Below, in pieces: positions 8,423-18,419 of a stretch of 64,000 bases of DNA. The stretch covers positions 62,001 through 126,000 of the forward strand of contig NZ_JACAPR010000002.1 of NCBI RefSeq assembly GCF_013385635.1, in the 5' to 3' direction. This stretch comes from Pseudomonas gingeri. GTDB lineage: Bacteria > Pseudomonadota > Gammaproteobacteria > Pseudomonadales > Pseudomonadaceae. Each line of letters opens with the position of its first letter. The first letter of the stretch is position 1. The position numbers and the translations under genes were made by a program. The notes beneath the pieces are model-generated. The model was not told where the DNA came from. It searched no databases and was given only the letters and a program-made list of their open reading frames with translations.

Positions 8423-8977
8423 ATGCAATTGCGCGACAATGGCCTGAGGTTTTCGCCCATCACAATAATTGTGCATTGGCTGGTAGTGGTAGCTCTGCTG
8501 TCGATCCTGGGACTGGGTTTAATGGTTTCCCGGATATCCGACAGTGTGCTGCAAATGGAACTCGCCAGGGTTCAGAACCTGATGGGGCTTATTCTTTTTC
8601 TGGTCTCCATTTATCGCTTCTGGGCCAGAATTACTTCCTATCATCCTCTCCCTACAGGTACACCCAATCCTATCGAGCTGATTATCAGCCGATCGGTAGC
8701 GGTCGCACTTGCCCTGGCGATGGTGTTATTGCCGATTGCGGTCTGGGCGAGCCGATCAGCGGCGGGACAAGTGGTTGGGTTACCGGGTGGTTTCTCTATT
8801 CCTTCGCTTATTCCCGTCAATGAAGAGTTCAAACACGTCGTTGATGTGCTTTTCAATATTGGCGCGTCAGCCTTCCTTGCCGGTCTGGCCTTGCATATCT
8901 TCGGCGCGGTCAAGAATCACATCCAACTGAAAAACAATACGCTGAAGCGGATGCTTGGAAAAAAGGTGGAGTTGTGA
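8423..8977 (+). CDS. Cytochrome b561 family membrane protein with a missing heme ligand
   Basis: A 184-residue four-helix membrane protein. His18 (VHW) in helix 1, His138 and His158 (LHIFGAVKNH, with His166) match conserved positions of bacterial b561 proteins. In helix 2 the usual heme ligand in the LHxxxG pattern appears as VQNLMG, with Gln51 replacing His, so binding of two hemes is doubtful. The start at 8423 has AAGGAG upstream. It ends three bases before the nitronate monooxygenase gene, so the two are surely co-translated. It may shuttle electrons to or from the quinone pool for this operon (inference). Confidence 0.8.
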   Translation: MQLRDNGLRFSPITIIVHWLVVVALLSILGLGLMVSRISDSVLQMELARVQNLMGLILFLVSIYRFWARITSYHPLPTGTPNPIELIISRSVAVALALAMVLLPIAVWASRSAAGQVVGLPGGFSIPSLIPVNEEFKHVVDVLFNIGASAFLAGLALHIFGAVKNHIQLKNNTLKRMLGKKVEL

Positions 8978-8980
8978 ATC

Positions 8981-9958
8981 ATGAATAAAAACACTATTGA
9001 TTTTGCCGGCAATGCCGTTACCCAACTCTGCGGCGTTCGCTACCCGATCTTTCTCGGTGGAATGGCGGCCATTTCCGGTCCCGAACTGGTTGCGGCCGTG
9101 GCAAACGCGGGTGGAATGGGCGTTCTTGGCGGGCTCAGGCTGGCGCCCCTGGCCTTGCGTCGCTGGATCCGCGAGACACGGGCACTGACCGACCGGCCTT
9201 TTGGCGTCAATCTCGTCCCGCAGTTTGGCGGCCCTGATGTATTCGAGGCGCAGTTCCAGGTGCTGCTGCAGGAAAAGCCCCAGCTGTTGTCGTTGTTTTA
9301 TGCCGAGGATTACGCTGCCGACATGATTCCCCGGGCGAAAGCCGCCGGCATGCGGGTCATGGTGCAAGTGGGTTCGATAGCCCTTGCCAGGCAGGCCATC
9401 GAGCAGGGTGCCGACATCATCGTGGCGCAGGGTAGTGAAAGCGGCGGGCACCTGAATCGCGGCACGGTCGGGATCATGTCGTTGCTGCCGGCACTGGTTG
9501 CCGTCGCGCAAGGGCGGCCGGTGCTGGCTGCCGGAGGCATTGTCACCGGCGAAGATGTCCGCGCGATGCTGTCGCTGGGGGCGGCGGGGGTCGTCGTGGG
9601 TACCGCCTTTGTGGCCTGCAGCGAGTCCAATGCCCATGACCTCTACAAGCAGAAGATTGTCGAGGCGACTACGGACGATACCGAGTACCGCACCGGCTAT
9701 TCCTTTGGCTGGACCTACGGCACGCCGCACCGGGTCATCGCCAATCGCGACAAGTGGAACCCGCTGCGCCTGATGGGCGGGGGAGCCCGCAAGATCGACC
9801 CGCCGCGCATGGCCAGGAAACTGTCGCTGTATGCCGGTCAGGGCGTCGGCAAGATCCATCGCGTCGGGCCCGCGGCGGAGCGCATGGCGGAGCTGATCCA
9901 GGGCCTGGCACCGGCCGACCAGCCGAGCGTGAAGTTCACTGAATCGTTGGCCGGTTGA
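8981..9958 (+). CDS. Nitronate monooxygenase (2-nitropropane dioxygenase family)
   Basis: A 325-residue FMN-dependent TIM-barrel protein. Family blocks are YPIFLGGMAAISGPELVAAV, NAGGMGVLGG, the conserved AQGSESGGH with His157 at the catalytic position, and the phosphate-binding AAGGIVTGEDVRAML followed by GAAGVVVGTAFVA. Nitronate monooxygenases oxidise alkyl nitronates, notably propionate-3-nitronate, to semialdehydes plus nitrite/nitrate. The family also contains enoyl reductase FabK-like and other flavoenzymes, so substrate is inferred from context: a malonate-semialdehyde dehydrogenase lies in the same putative regulon. The 3' end overlaps the convergent LysR gene by 23 bp. Confidence 0.8.
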   Translation: MNKNTIDFAGNAVTQLCGVRYPIFLGGMAAISGPELVAAVANAGGMGVLGGLRLAPLALRRWIRETRALTDRPFGVNLVPQFGGPDVFEAQFQVLLQEKPQLLSLFYAEDYAADMIPRAKAAGMRVMVQVGSIALARQAIEQGADIIVAQGSESGGHLNRGTVGIMSLLPALVAVAQGRPVLAAGGIVTGEDVRAMLSLGAAGVVVGTAFVACSESNAHDLYKQKIVEATTDDTEYRTGYSFGWTYGTPHRVIANRDKWNPLRLMGGGARKIDPPRMARKLSLYAGQGVGKIHRVGPAAERMAELIQGLAPADQPSVKFTESLAG

Positions 9959-10823
9959 TGTGTTCCTGTGCCAGTTCGATAAAGGCACTCAGGGCCGAGG
10001 TGAGCATCGTGTCGCTTCTGCGAATGAAGACCGTCGAGACATTGGCAAATTCGGCCGGCAGCGTGTGGCAGTGAATGGCGTGCCGCACGCTGCAGCTCTC
10101 GGCGATGGCCCTGGGCAGCAGGGTCACGCCCATGCCGGCTGCCACGCATGACAGGATGCCATCCAGTGTGCCCAGTTCCATGATCTGGTTGGGCACCAGG
10201 CCGACCTGGTAGAACCAGTTTTCCAGGGTCGAGCGATAGAAGCAGCCGGTGCGGAACACCAGCACGGTTTGCTGGGGCATCTGTTCGATCAGCGTTGCCA
10301 GCGAGTCGAAGTGGCTGCTGCTGACCAGCACCAGTTCCTCTTCGAAGGCTACGTCCTGTGCCAGCGCCGAGTTCTGATGGAATCCGCCCACGAAGGCGCC
10401 GTCGAGTCGATGTGTCTCGATGGCTTTGATCAGTTCGGCGGTGGTCCCGGTCAGCAGGGAAAGGCGGACCTCGGGAAAGCGCTCGCGGTAGCGGGTCAGC
10501 ACTTGTGGCAGGCGGATGGCCGCGGTGGTTTCCATCGAGCCCAGCCGCAGCAGTCCGCTCGGCACACCGGTGTCCATCAGGGCGCTGCGACTTTCATCCG
10601 TGAGTTGCAGTATGCGTCGGGCATAACCGAGGAATGTTTCGCCGGCCGAAGTCAGGACTACACCACTTTTCTTGCGAATGAACAGATCCCGATTGAGTTC
10701 GGTTTCAAGCTCTTTCACCCGCATGGTGACATTGGACTGGACGGTATTCACGTTGATTGCCGCCGCGGTAAAACTGCCAAGCTCCGCAACGGCACAGAAA
10801 ATCTTCAGCTGGCGCATTTCCAT
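9936..10823 (-). CDS. LysR-family transcriptional regulator of the nitronate block
   Basis: A 295-residue LysR regulator: winged helix-turn-helix in residues 1-60 (RQLKIFCAVAELGSFTAAA...VQSNVTMRVKELE) and a periplasmic-binding-like effector domain after residue 90. The ATG at 10823 is preceded by AGGTGA at good spacing; a GTG at 10835 lacks a ribosome site. It lies between the nitronate monooxygenase and the divergent MOSC gene, with two dyads in the 113-bp intergenic gap. The same dyad geometry (5-bp arms, 5-bp spacer) occurs before the symporter and dehydrogenase operons, so it probably controls all of them. Confidence 0.88.
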   Translation of the reverse strand: MEMRQLKIFCAVAELGSFTAAAINVNTVQSNVTMRVKELETELNRDLFIRKKSGVVLTSAGETFLGYARRILQLTDESRSALMDTGVPSGLLRLGSMETTAAIRLPQVLTRYRERFPEVRLSLLTGTTAELIKAIETHRLDGAFVGGFHQNSALAQDVAFEEELVLVSSSHFDSLATLIEQMPQQTVLVFRTGCFYRSTLENWFYQVGLVPNQIMELGTLDGILSCVAAGMGVTLLPRAIAESCSVRHAIHCHTLPAEFANVSTVFIRRSDTMLTSALSAFIELAQEHINRPTIQ

Positions 10824-10846
10824 AAGTAATGTCACCTATTATTAGA

Positions 10847-10888
10847 AGTGATGGATTTCATCACTATCCATCAATTTACTAGATTGAT
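10847..10888. promoter_or_regulatory. Candidate LysR operators in the lysR-MOSC divergent promoter
   Basis: Two adjacent dyads: AGTGATG-GATTT-CATCACT (10847-10865, perfect 7-bp arms, 5-bp spacer) and ATCAAT-TTACTAG-ATTGAT (10870-10888, perfect 6-bp arms). Paired sites in a divergent gap are the usual LysR autoregulatory arrangement. Confidence 0.6.
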
Positions 10889-10936
10889 AGCGGTTAGTAA
10901 AGTGCTGGAAACAGGGCGATAAAAGGATATTCGACG

Positions 10937-11608
10937 ATGAAATTGACGGCGCAAGTCGAGGGCATTTTTGCCGGTGGAACGGGGACTTTGCAGCCCGAGG
11001 GACAGCGCAGCGGGATTTTCAAGCGAAGGCTGACAGGCCCGGCCCGCGTGGAGATCCACGGCATTGCCGGCGACGAGCACGCTGATACCCGGGTTCACGG
11101 TGGGCCGGAAAAGGCCGTCCACCAATATGCGCCGGAAAACTATGTCCGCTTTGCATTGGCTTATCCGCAAAGTACGCATGAGCTGAAGCCGGGCAGTCTG
11201 GGAGAAAACATCTGTGCGGCGGATATGACTGAGCGAAATATCCATATCGGCGATGTTTTCCAGATGGGCAGTGCGGTTCTACAGGTCTCTCAACCGCGGA
11301 GTCCGTGCTGGAAAATCAACCATCGTTTTGGCGTCGAACAGATGTCGATGTTTGTCGCCCATGAGCGCATCACCGGCTGGTATTACCGGGTGCTCCAGCC
11401 CGGGCTTATCCAGGAGGGCGACACGATCGAACTTCTACAGCGGCACACGGATCGATTTTCCATCGACAAGTTCTGGGAAGTGCAATTGTCCCATCGGCCG
11501 CTGATAGACGAACTCCAGGCCCTGGCGGCGACTCCCGGCCTGGCCGGAGACTGGCAACGGCGGTTGGTTGAAAGGGCGAAATGGTTGAGCAAGAGACTTC
11601 ATGATTAA
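10937..11608 (+). CDS. MOSC domain protein (YiiM-like)
   Basis: A 223-residue cytoplasmic MOSC-domain protein. Conserved features are GIAGDEHAD at residues 43-50, VHGGPEKAVHQY at 53-64, the SLGEN block, and QPRSPCWK with the predicted molybdenum-ligating Cys124. The C-terminal three-helix segment is that of YiiM relatives. E. coli YiiM and YcbX use molybdenum cofactor to reduce N-hydroxylated compounds such as 6-hydroxylaminopurine. Its position, divergent from the LysR gene in a nitronate cluster, suggests a role on N-oxygenated intermediates (inference). The stop codon lies inside a strong hairpin (11601-11631). Confidence 0.86.
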   Translation: MKLTAQVEGIFAGGTGTLQPEGQRSGIFKRRLTGPARVEIHGIAGDEHADTRVHGGPEKAVHQYAPENYVRFALAYPQSTHELKPGSLGENICAADMTERNIHIGDVFQMGSAVLQVSQPRSPCWKINHRFGVEQMSMFVAHERITGWYYRVLQPGLIQEGDTIELLQRHTDRFSIDKFWEVQLSHRPLIDELQALAATPGLAGDWQRRLVERAKWLSKRLHD

Positions 11609-11631
11609 TGATCGAAAGGATCATTAATCAT
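11601..11631 (+). terminator. Hairpin overlapping the MOSC stop codon
   Basis: ATGATTAATGATC (11601-11613) and GATCATTAATCAT (11619-11631) are perfect 13-bp arms with a GAAAG loop. The MOSC TAA stop is in the left arm. No T-tract follows, so termination is uncertain. The right arm abuts and shares its last two bases with the downstream operator element, and the repeated ATGAT/ATCAT half-sites may also bind the regulator. Confidence 0.5.
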
Positions 11632-11664
11632 CATTTTACATGATTTTGTGGGGGCCCTATGTTG
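11630..11664 (+). promoter_or_regulatory. LysR-type operator/promoter element, copy 2
   Basis: ATCATTTTACATGAT (11630-11644) is identical to 6238-6252, and the following GGGG-C-CCTATGTTG matches the downstream part of copy 1 with a one-base length difference. It lies about 105 bp upstream of the semialdehyde dehydrogenase start. Confidence 0.6.
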
Positions 11665-11770
11665 TCTTCACCGGGTACTCCAACGGTCCGGGTCATGATT
11701 GACCCGAAGCTTCACCGGAGGACTGCCTGGCTGCTTCCAATAAGAAACCACCCAACAGGGGACTCCCGCC

Positions 11771-13288
<1,518 letters not shown>

Positions 13289-13306
13289 CCGCTTGGCCCG
13301 GACCGG

Positions 13307-14320
13307 TTACTGACCCAGCGGCTTGCGTCCGGAGACGAAGTGGCTGACATCGTTGAAGCCTGGCGTCGAGGCGTGCCCCGGCGTCACCAGCGAGTCGATG
13401 AAAGCTTCATCCTCGGCGCTGATCCGCACCGCCAGCGCCTTGGTGTAGCTGTCCCACTGTTCCTCGGTGCGCGGACCGACAATCGCCGAGCTGACCGCCG
13501 CGTTGTTCAGGACCCAGGCAATGGCGAACTCGACGATGCCGACGCCACGGTCCTGGGTGTACTGCTGGATCTGCTGGGCGATGCGCAGGGACTCCAGGCG
13601 CCATTCGGTTTCCAGGATGCGCTTGTCCTGGCGGCCGGCGCGGCTGTTGGCGTCCGGCGCGACATCCGGTGCGTACTTGCCGCTGAGCACACCACGGGCC
13701 AGCGGGCTGTAGGGCACCACGCCGAGGCCATAGGTCGCGGCGGCGGTGATCTGCTCGCTCTCGGCCTGGCGGTTGACGATGTTGTACAGCGGCTGGCTGA
13801 TCACTGGCCGGTCGACCCCGAGCTGCTCGGCCACGCGGATCACTTCGGCGATGCGCCAGCCGCGAAAGTTCGACAGGCCCCAGTGGCGGATCTTGCCCTG
13901 GCGCAGCAGGTCGCCGATGGCCGATACCGTGACCTCCAGCGGGGTGTCGTGGTCCTCGCGGTGCAGGTAGTAGATGTCCAGGTAATCGGTGCCGAGGCGG
14001 GTGAGGCTGGCGTCGATTGCATTGAAGATGTGCTTGCGGCTCAGGCCGCTGCGGTTGGGTATGCCCTCCGCCGGGCCGCTGCCAACCTTGGAGGCGATGA
14101 TCCAGTCGTGCCGGTGGCGGGCCACCCCTTCACCGACGATTTCTTCCGAACGACCGGCGTTGTAGACGTCCGCCGTGTCGATGAAATTGACGCCCTGGTC
14201 CCAGGCCTTGTCGATGATCCGCAGCGAGGTTTCGGTATCGGTCTGTTCACCGAACATCATGCTGCCCAGGGTCAGCGTGGAAACCTTGAGCCCGGACTGG
14301 CCGAGGGTGCGATAACTCAT
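13307..14320 (-). CDS. Aldo/keto reductase
   Basis: A 337-residue NADPH-dependent aldo/keto reductase with a TIM-barrel and the catalytic tetrad Asp48, Tyr53 (DTADVYNAGRSEE), Lys78 (IIASKVG) and His120 (YYLHREDHDTP). The C-terminal cofactor-binding segment AIVGPRTEEQWDS is present. The sequence resembles the YajO/Tas-like group acting on small aldehydes; substrate is unknown. The ATG at 14320 has AAAGGA upstream, while the longer in-frame start gives a basic, non-family leader. It is convergent with the semialdehyde dehydrogenase gene. Confidence 0.85.
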   Translation of the reverse strand: MSYRTLGQSGLKVSTLTLGSMMFGEQTDTETSLRIIDKAWDQGVNFIDTADVYNAGRSEEIVGEGVARHRHDWIIASKVGSGPAEGIPNRSGLSRKHIFNAIDASLTRLGTDYLDIYYLHREDHDTPLEVTVSAIGDLLRQGKIRHWGLSNFRGWRIAEVIRVAEQLGVDRPVISQPLYNIVNRQAESEQITAAATYGLGVVPYSPLARGVLSGKYAPDVAPDANSRAGRQDKRILETEWRLESLRIAQQIQQYTQDRGVGIVEFAIAWVLNNAAVSSAIVGPRTEEQWDSYTKALAVRISAEDEAFIDSLVTPGHASTPGFNDVSHFVSGRKPLGQ

Positions 14321-14472
14321 GATCGATGTCCTTTTGCGGTGACGGAAAGGCTTCAATCAGATACCAGAAGCCCGTGGTTGAGCAATCCCTCAATTATCTT
14401 GCCAGTTTCTGACAGCGTCGGGACCTGATAACGGGCGATGCCGATTATCAGGTCCTGTTCATGGCGTGGGGA

Positions 14473-15786
14473 TTACTGGGCGCGCAAGCCGCGGGTCATG
14501 CGCAGGGCCAGCAGGCTGCCGCCGACGATCACGGCCGCCAGTACATACAGCGCGGCATCGGTCGAACCGCTGGCATCCTTGACCCAGCCCACCAGGTACG
14601 GACTGAGGAAACCGGCCATCTGGCCCATCGAGTTGATCAAGGCCAGCCCGCCGGCGGCGGCACCGGCACTGAGCAGGGCGGTCGGCACCGGCCAGAACAT
14701 CGGCAGGCCGGTGAGGGCGCCCATGGTGGCGATGGTCAGGCCGAGAATGGCGATGGCCGGGTGAGTGGCGAAGTTGACTGCGATCAGCAGGCCGATGGCG
14801 CCCATCAGCATCGGTACCACCAGATGCCAGCGGCGCTCCTTGCGCAGGTCGGCGGAGCGCCCCACCAGCAGCATGAACACCGCCGCCAGCAGATAAGGGA
14901 TCGCGCTGAGCCAGCCGATCACCAGGTTGTCGCTGAAACCGAGGTTCTTGATGATCGACGGCAGCCAGAAGTTGATGGCGTAGACACCGCTCTGGATGCA
15001 GAAGTAGATCAGGCCGAACGCCCAGATCGCCGGGTTCTTGAACACCTCGCCGAGGGAATCGCTGACGGTTTTCGGCTTGTTGGCGGCGTCAATGGCCTGG
15101 TCGGCTTCGAGCACCGCGCGCTCCTCGGCGGTCAGCCACTTGGCGTTGGCGAACTTGTCCGCCAGCAGGAAGAACGCCGCGACACCCAGCAGCACGGTGG
15201 GAATGCCCTGTAACAGGAACATCCACTGCCAGCCGGCGAGCCCGCCCTGGCCGGCGGCGAAATGGTTGAGGATCCAGCCGGAGAACGGGCTGCCGAGCAG
15301 GCCGGAAACCGGGATCGCCGACATGAACAGGGCCATGATGCGACCGCGGCGGAAGCTCGGGAACCACTGCGAGAGGTACAGCACCACGCCTGGGAAGAAC
15401 CCGGCTTCAGCGGCACCGGTAAACAGCCGCAGGGTGTAGAACTGGGTCGGTGTGGTGACGAACAGCAGACAGGTCGACAGCACGCCCCAAGTGATCATCA
15501 TCAACGCGATCCAGCGCCGTGGACCGAAGCGGTTCAAGGCCAGGTTGCTCGGTACGCCGCACAGCACGTAGCCGATAAAGAAGATCCCGGCCCCGAGGCC
15601 GTAGATGGTTTCACTGAATTTGAGGGCGTCGAGCATCTGCAGTTTGGCGAATCCAACGTTGACCCGGTCGAGGTAGTTGAACAGGTAGCAGATGAAGATG
15701 AAGGGGATCAGGCGCAGGGTGATGCGCTTGTATACGGCATTTTTCAAGTCAGCGGTGGCCTGGGGCAACGCGGCGCTCTGTGACAT
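14473..15786 (-). CDS. MFS transporter, anion:cation symporter family
   Basis: A 437-residue major facilitator with twelve predicted helices. The N-terminal signature RLIPFIFICYLFNYLDRVNVGFAKLQM and the loop NRFGPRRWIALMMITWG are those of the anion:cation symporter (ACS) group that takes up hexuronates, galactonate, tartrate, 4-hydroxyphenylacetate or phthalate. It is divergent from a CdaR regulator and a glycerate kinase, which points to a sugar acid or glycerate as substrate (inference). A 9-bp dyad in the shared promoter region may mediate control by CdaR. Confidence 0.85.
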   Translation of the reverse strand: MSQSAALPQATADLKNAVYKRITLRLIPFIFICYLFNYLDRVNVGFAKLQMLDALKFSETIYGLGAGIFFIGYVLCGVPSNLALNRFGPRRWIALMMITWGVLSTCLLFVTTPTQFYTLRLFTGAAEAGFFPGVVLYLSQWFPSFRRGRIMALFMSAIPVSGLLGSPFSGWILNHFAAGQGGLAGWQWMFLLQGIPTVLLGVAAFFLLADKFANAKWLTAEERAVLEADQAIDAANKPKTVSDSLGEVFKNPAIWAFGLIYFCIQSGVYAINFWLPSIIKNLGFSDNLVIGWLSAIPYLLAAVFMLLVGRSADLRKERRWHLVVPMLMGAIGLLIAVNFATHPAIAILGLTIATMGALTGLPMFWPVPTALLSAGAAAGGLALINSMGQMAGFLSPYLVGWVKDASGSTDAALYVLAAVIVGGSLLALRMTRGLRAQ

Positions 15787-15883
15787 GGCGGTCTCTCTTT
15801 ATTATGATTTTTTGCGATGCAAGGGTAACGTTGATCGCCCTGTGAGTCTCGGCCACCCCGGGGCCTGCTGTCTTTGTGCCGGT

Positions 15884-15911
15884 GCACAGGGTTTGCCGGT
15901 GTACCCTGTGC
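15884..15911. promoter_or_regulatory. Candidate CdaR operator dyad
   Basis: GCACAGGGT (15884-15892) and ACCCTGTGC (15903-15911) are perfect 9-bp arms separated by ten bases. The dyad sits in the 158-bp gap between the divergent MFS and cdaR genes, close to the cdaR start. Confidence 0.5.
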
Positions 15912-15944
15912 CACTGAACAATCCCGACCAAGGACCCCTCCCTC

Positions 15945-17054
15945 ATGTTCGAACTGGACCATGACCTCGCGCAGGATATCGTCGACCGCACGATGGCGAT
16001 CCTGCCCTATAACGTGAATGTCATGGACAGCCAGGGCCTGATCCTTGGCAGTGGCGAGAAGGAGCGCGTCAATACTCGGCACGAAGGGGCACAACTGGTG
16101 CTGGCCAACGGTCGGGTGGTGGAGATCGATGTACAGACGGCCAAGCACCTCAAGGGCGTGCAACCGGGGATCAACCTGCCGCTGTTGCATGATCAGCGGT
16201 TGATCGGCGTGCTGGGCATCACCGGCGACCCGGATCAGCTGCGTACCTACGCCGAACTGGTGCGCATGACCGCCGAGATGCTGGTGGGCCAGCGTCATCA
16301 ACAGGCCGAGCAGCAATGGCGGCGCCAGCGCAGCGATGACCTGCTGGCGTTGCTCCTGGGCGATGCCGGGGATTCGCCGCGATTGGTCGACGAAGCCCGG
16401 CAGATGGGGCTCAAGCCGCAGTTGTCGCGCATTCCCTGCCTGTTCGAACTGGAACCGGGGCAGAGCGCCGATGCGTTGATTCTCTGGCTGCAGTCGCGTT
16501 ATCCCGACAGCTGGTGTGTCAGTGCCTCGGAGTCGTCGTTGCTCTGGTGCCGTCCGGCGACGGTGGCGCTGGATGAGCTGCGCTTGCTGGAGAAACTCGA
16601 CGGCCAGGGCTGGAAAGTCCTGCGACTCGCGCAAGGTGGACAGGCCGATGGCCTGGCGGGATTACGCCGCTGTTATCGACGGGTCAGTGATCTGCTGGCC
16701 TACGGTCGTGATGTCGTGCCGCTGACCCGCGTGCTGCAGCTCAATCGCTATCGCCTGCCGGTGATGCTCTGGCGGCATCGCGATGACGATGCGCTGGAGG
16801 AGTTGCTCAAGCCCTTGCGCAAGGTCATCGCCAAGGACAGCAACGGTCAACTGCTCTCGACCTTGCGCAGTTGGTGCGAGCACGATGGCCAGAGCCAGGC
16901 CTGTGCCGAAGCGCTGGGCATCCATCGCAACAGTCTGCGCTACCGCATGGAGCGTATTGCCGAACTCAGCGGCGTCGATCCGTTGCGCCTGGACGGCATG
17001 TTGGCGTTGTACCTGGGCGTGCAGTTGCTGCCGCACAATGAACCGGGTTTGTAG
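15945..17054 (+). CDS. cdaR: Sugar diacid regulator CdaR
   Basis: A 369-residue regulator with the CdaR layout: an N-terminal sugar-diacid recognition domain (about residues 1-135; LAQDIVDRTMAILPYNVNVMD and GVLGITGDP), a GGDEF-like middle, and a C-terminal PucR-type helix-turn-helix (CAEALGIHRNSLRYRMERI, about residues 325-345). E. coli CdaR activates glucarate, galactarate and glycerate genes in response to these compounds. The neighbouring glycerate kinase and ACS-type transporter fit that role. The start has AAGGA upstream. Confidence 0.88.
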   Translation: MFELDHDLAQDIVDRTMAILPYNVNVMDSQGLILGSGEKERVNTRHEGAQLVLANGRVVEIDVQTAKHLKGVQPGINLPLLHDQRLIGVLGITGDPDQLRTYAELVRMTAEMLVGQRHQQAEQQWRRQRSDDLLALLLGDAGDSPRLVDEARQMGLKPQLSRIPCLFELEPGQSADALILWLQSRYPDSWCVSASESSLLWCRPATVALDELRLLEKLDGQGWKVLRLAQGGQADGLAGLRRCYRRVSDLLAYGRDVVPLTRVLQLNRYRLPVMLWRHRDDDALEELLKPLRKVIAKDSNGQLLSTLRSWCEHDGQSQACAEALGIHRNSLRYRMERIAELSGVDPLRLDGMLALYLGVQLLPHNEPGL

Positions 17055-17154
17055 GAATGAACAAGAAAGCCCGCCAATGCTTGTGCAGCAGACAGGCGTC
17101 ATTCCCAGTTTCAACTGGCAGCATGGACGCCATAAGAACCGGAGAATGCCCCCC

Positions 17155-18294
17155 ATGAAAATCATCATCGCCCCTGACTCCTTCAAGGACAGCCTGAGTG
17201 CTGACGCCGTGGCCAAGGCCATTGCCCAAGGGCTGGCCGAGGTCCTGCCGCAGGCACAGCTGATCCAGTGCCCGATGGCCGATGGTGGTGAGGGGACGGT
17301 GGCGTCGGTGCTGGCGGCCTGCAACGGCGAGCGGCGCGACGCGACGGTCCAGGGGCCTTTGGGCGCGCCGGTAGAGGCCCATTGGGGCTGGCTGCCGGAC
17401 AGCTACACCGCGATTATCGAGATGGCCGAGGCCAGCGGCCTGCAATTGGTGCCGCCCGGCCAACGGGACGCCTGCATCAGCAGTACCTTCGGCACCGGCC
17501 AGTTGATTGGCGCGGCCCTGGATGCCGGGGCCCGACGGATTATCCTGGCCATCGGTGGCAGCGCCACCAACGATGCCGGCGCCGGCGCCTTGCAGGCCTT
17601 GGGCCTGGGCTTGTTCGATAGCCGGGGGCGGGAGCTGGCGCGGGGTGGCCGGGCCTTGGCGGGAACGCGGCGCATCGACCTGGCCGGACTGGACCCGCGC
17701 CTTGCCGAGGTGCGTTTCGAAATTGCCGCCGATGTGAACAACCCGCTGTGCGGTGAGCACGGTGCCTCGGCGATCTTCGGTCCGCAGAAAGGCGCGACAG
17801 CGGCCCAGGTCCGTGAGCTGGATGCCGCACTCGGGCATTTTGCCGATCTGTGCGCCGAGGTATTGCTCGCTGATGTTCGCGACGAGCCCGGCAGTGGTGC
17901 GGCGGGTGGCCTGGGGTTTGCGGCCAAGGCCTTCTTCGCGGCGCAGTTCCGGCCCGGGGTGGAAGTGGTCGCCGAACTGGTGGGGCTGGCGCAGGCGGTG
18001 CAGGGGGCCGACCTGGTGATTACCGGCGAAGGGCGTTTCGATGCCCAGACACTGCGGGGCAAGACACCTTTTGGCGTGGCGCGGATTGCCCGCGAGCATG
18101 GCGTGCCGGTTATCGTGCTGGCGGGCACCCTGGGCGAGGGTTATGAACAGATGTACCAGCACGGCGTCGATGCCGCGTTTGCCCTGGCGTCCGGACCGAT
18201 GAGCCTGGAGCAGGCCTGTGCCGAGGCTGCGCCGTTGCTGTCGGCGCGGGCGCGGGATATCGCCCGGGTGTGGAAGCTGGCGGCGGGGCGCTGA
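17155..18294 (+). CDS. garK: Glycerate kinase
   Basis: A 379-residue glycerate kinase of the GarK/GlxK family, starting MKIIIAPDSFKDSLSA, with the conserved blocks CPMADGGEGTV, GGSATNDAGAGALQALG and DLVITGEGRFDAQT. It phosphorylates D-glycerate, normally at position 2, feeding lower glycolysis. It follows cdaR by 100 bp on the same strand; the start is fixed by GGAG upstream of the ATG at 17155. Together with the divergent transporter this makes a small sugar-acid/glycerate utilisation cluster. Confidence 0.88.
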   Translation: MKIIIAPDSFKDSLSADAVAKAIAQGLAEVLPQAQLIQCPMADGGEGTVASVLAACNGERRDATVQGPLGAPVEAHWGWLPDSYTAIIEMAEASGLQLVPPGQRDACISSTFGTGQLIGAALDAGARRIILAIGGSATNDAGAGALQALGLGLFDSRGRELARGGRALAGTRRIDLAGLDPRLAEVRFEIAADVNNPLCGEHGASAIFGPQKGATAAQVRELDAALGHFADLCAEVLLADVRDEPGSGAAGGLGFAAKAFFAAQFRPGVEVVAELVGLAQAVQGADLVITGEGRFDAQTLRGKTPFGVARIAREHGVPVIVLAGTLGEGYEQMYQHGVDAAFALASGPMSLEQACAEAAPLLSARARDIARVWKLAAGR

Positions 18295-18311
18295 GCATAA
18301 CCTTGTGCCCA

Positions 18312-18419
18312 GATCGTCCCCACGCGCAGCAAAGGAATGCAGCCCGTGACGCTCTGCGTCACCAGAGCGGACGCGGAGCCTCCAGTGAGGCATTCCCACG
18401 CCGGAGCGTGGGAACGATC
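18312..18419. repeat. Multi-stem intergenic palindrome, copy A
   Basis: A ~108-bp element bounded by GATCG...CCCACGC and GCGTGGGAACGATC. Inside is a GTGACGC/GCGTCAC stem and a GGACGC stem. It shares the architecture of the elements at 23674, 32850 and 62040, with several point differences. It lies downstream of the glycerate kinase gene. Confidence 0.75.
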
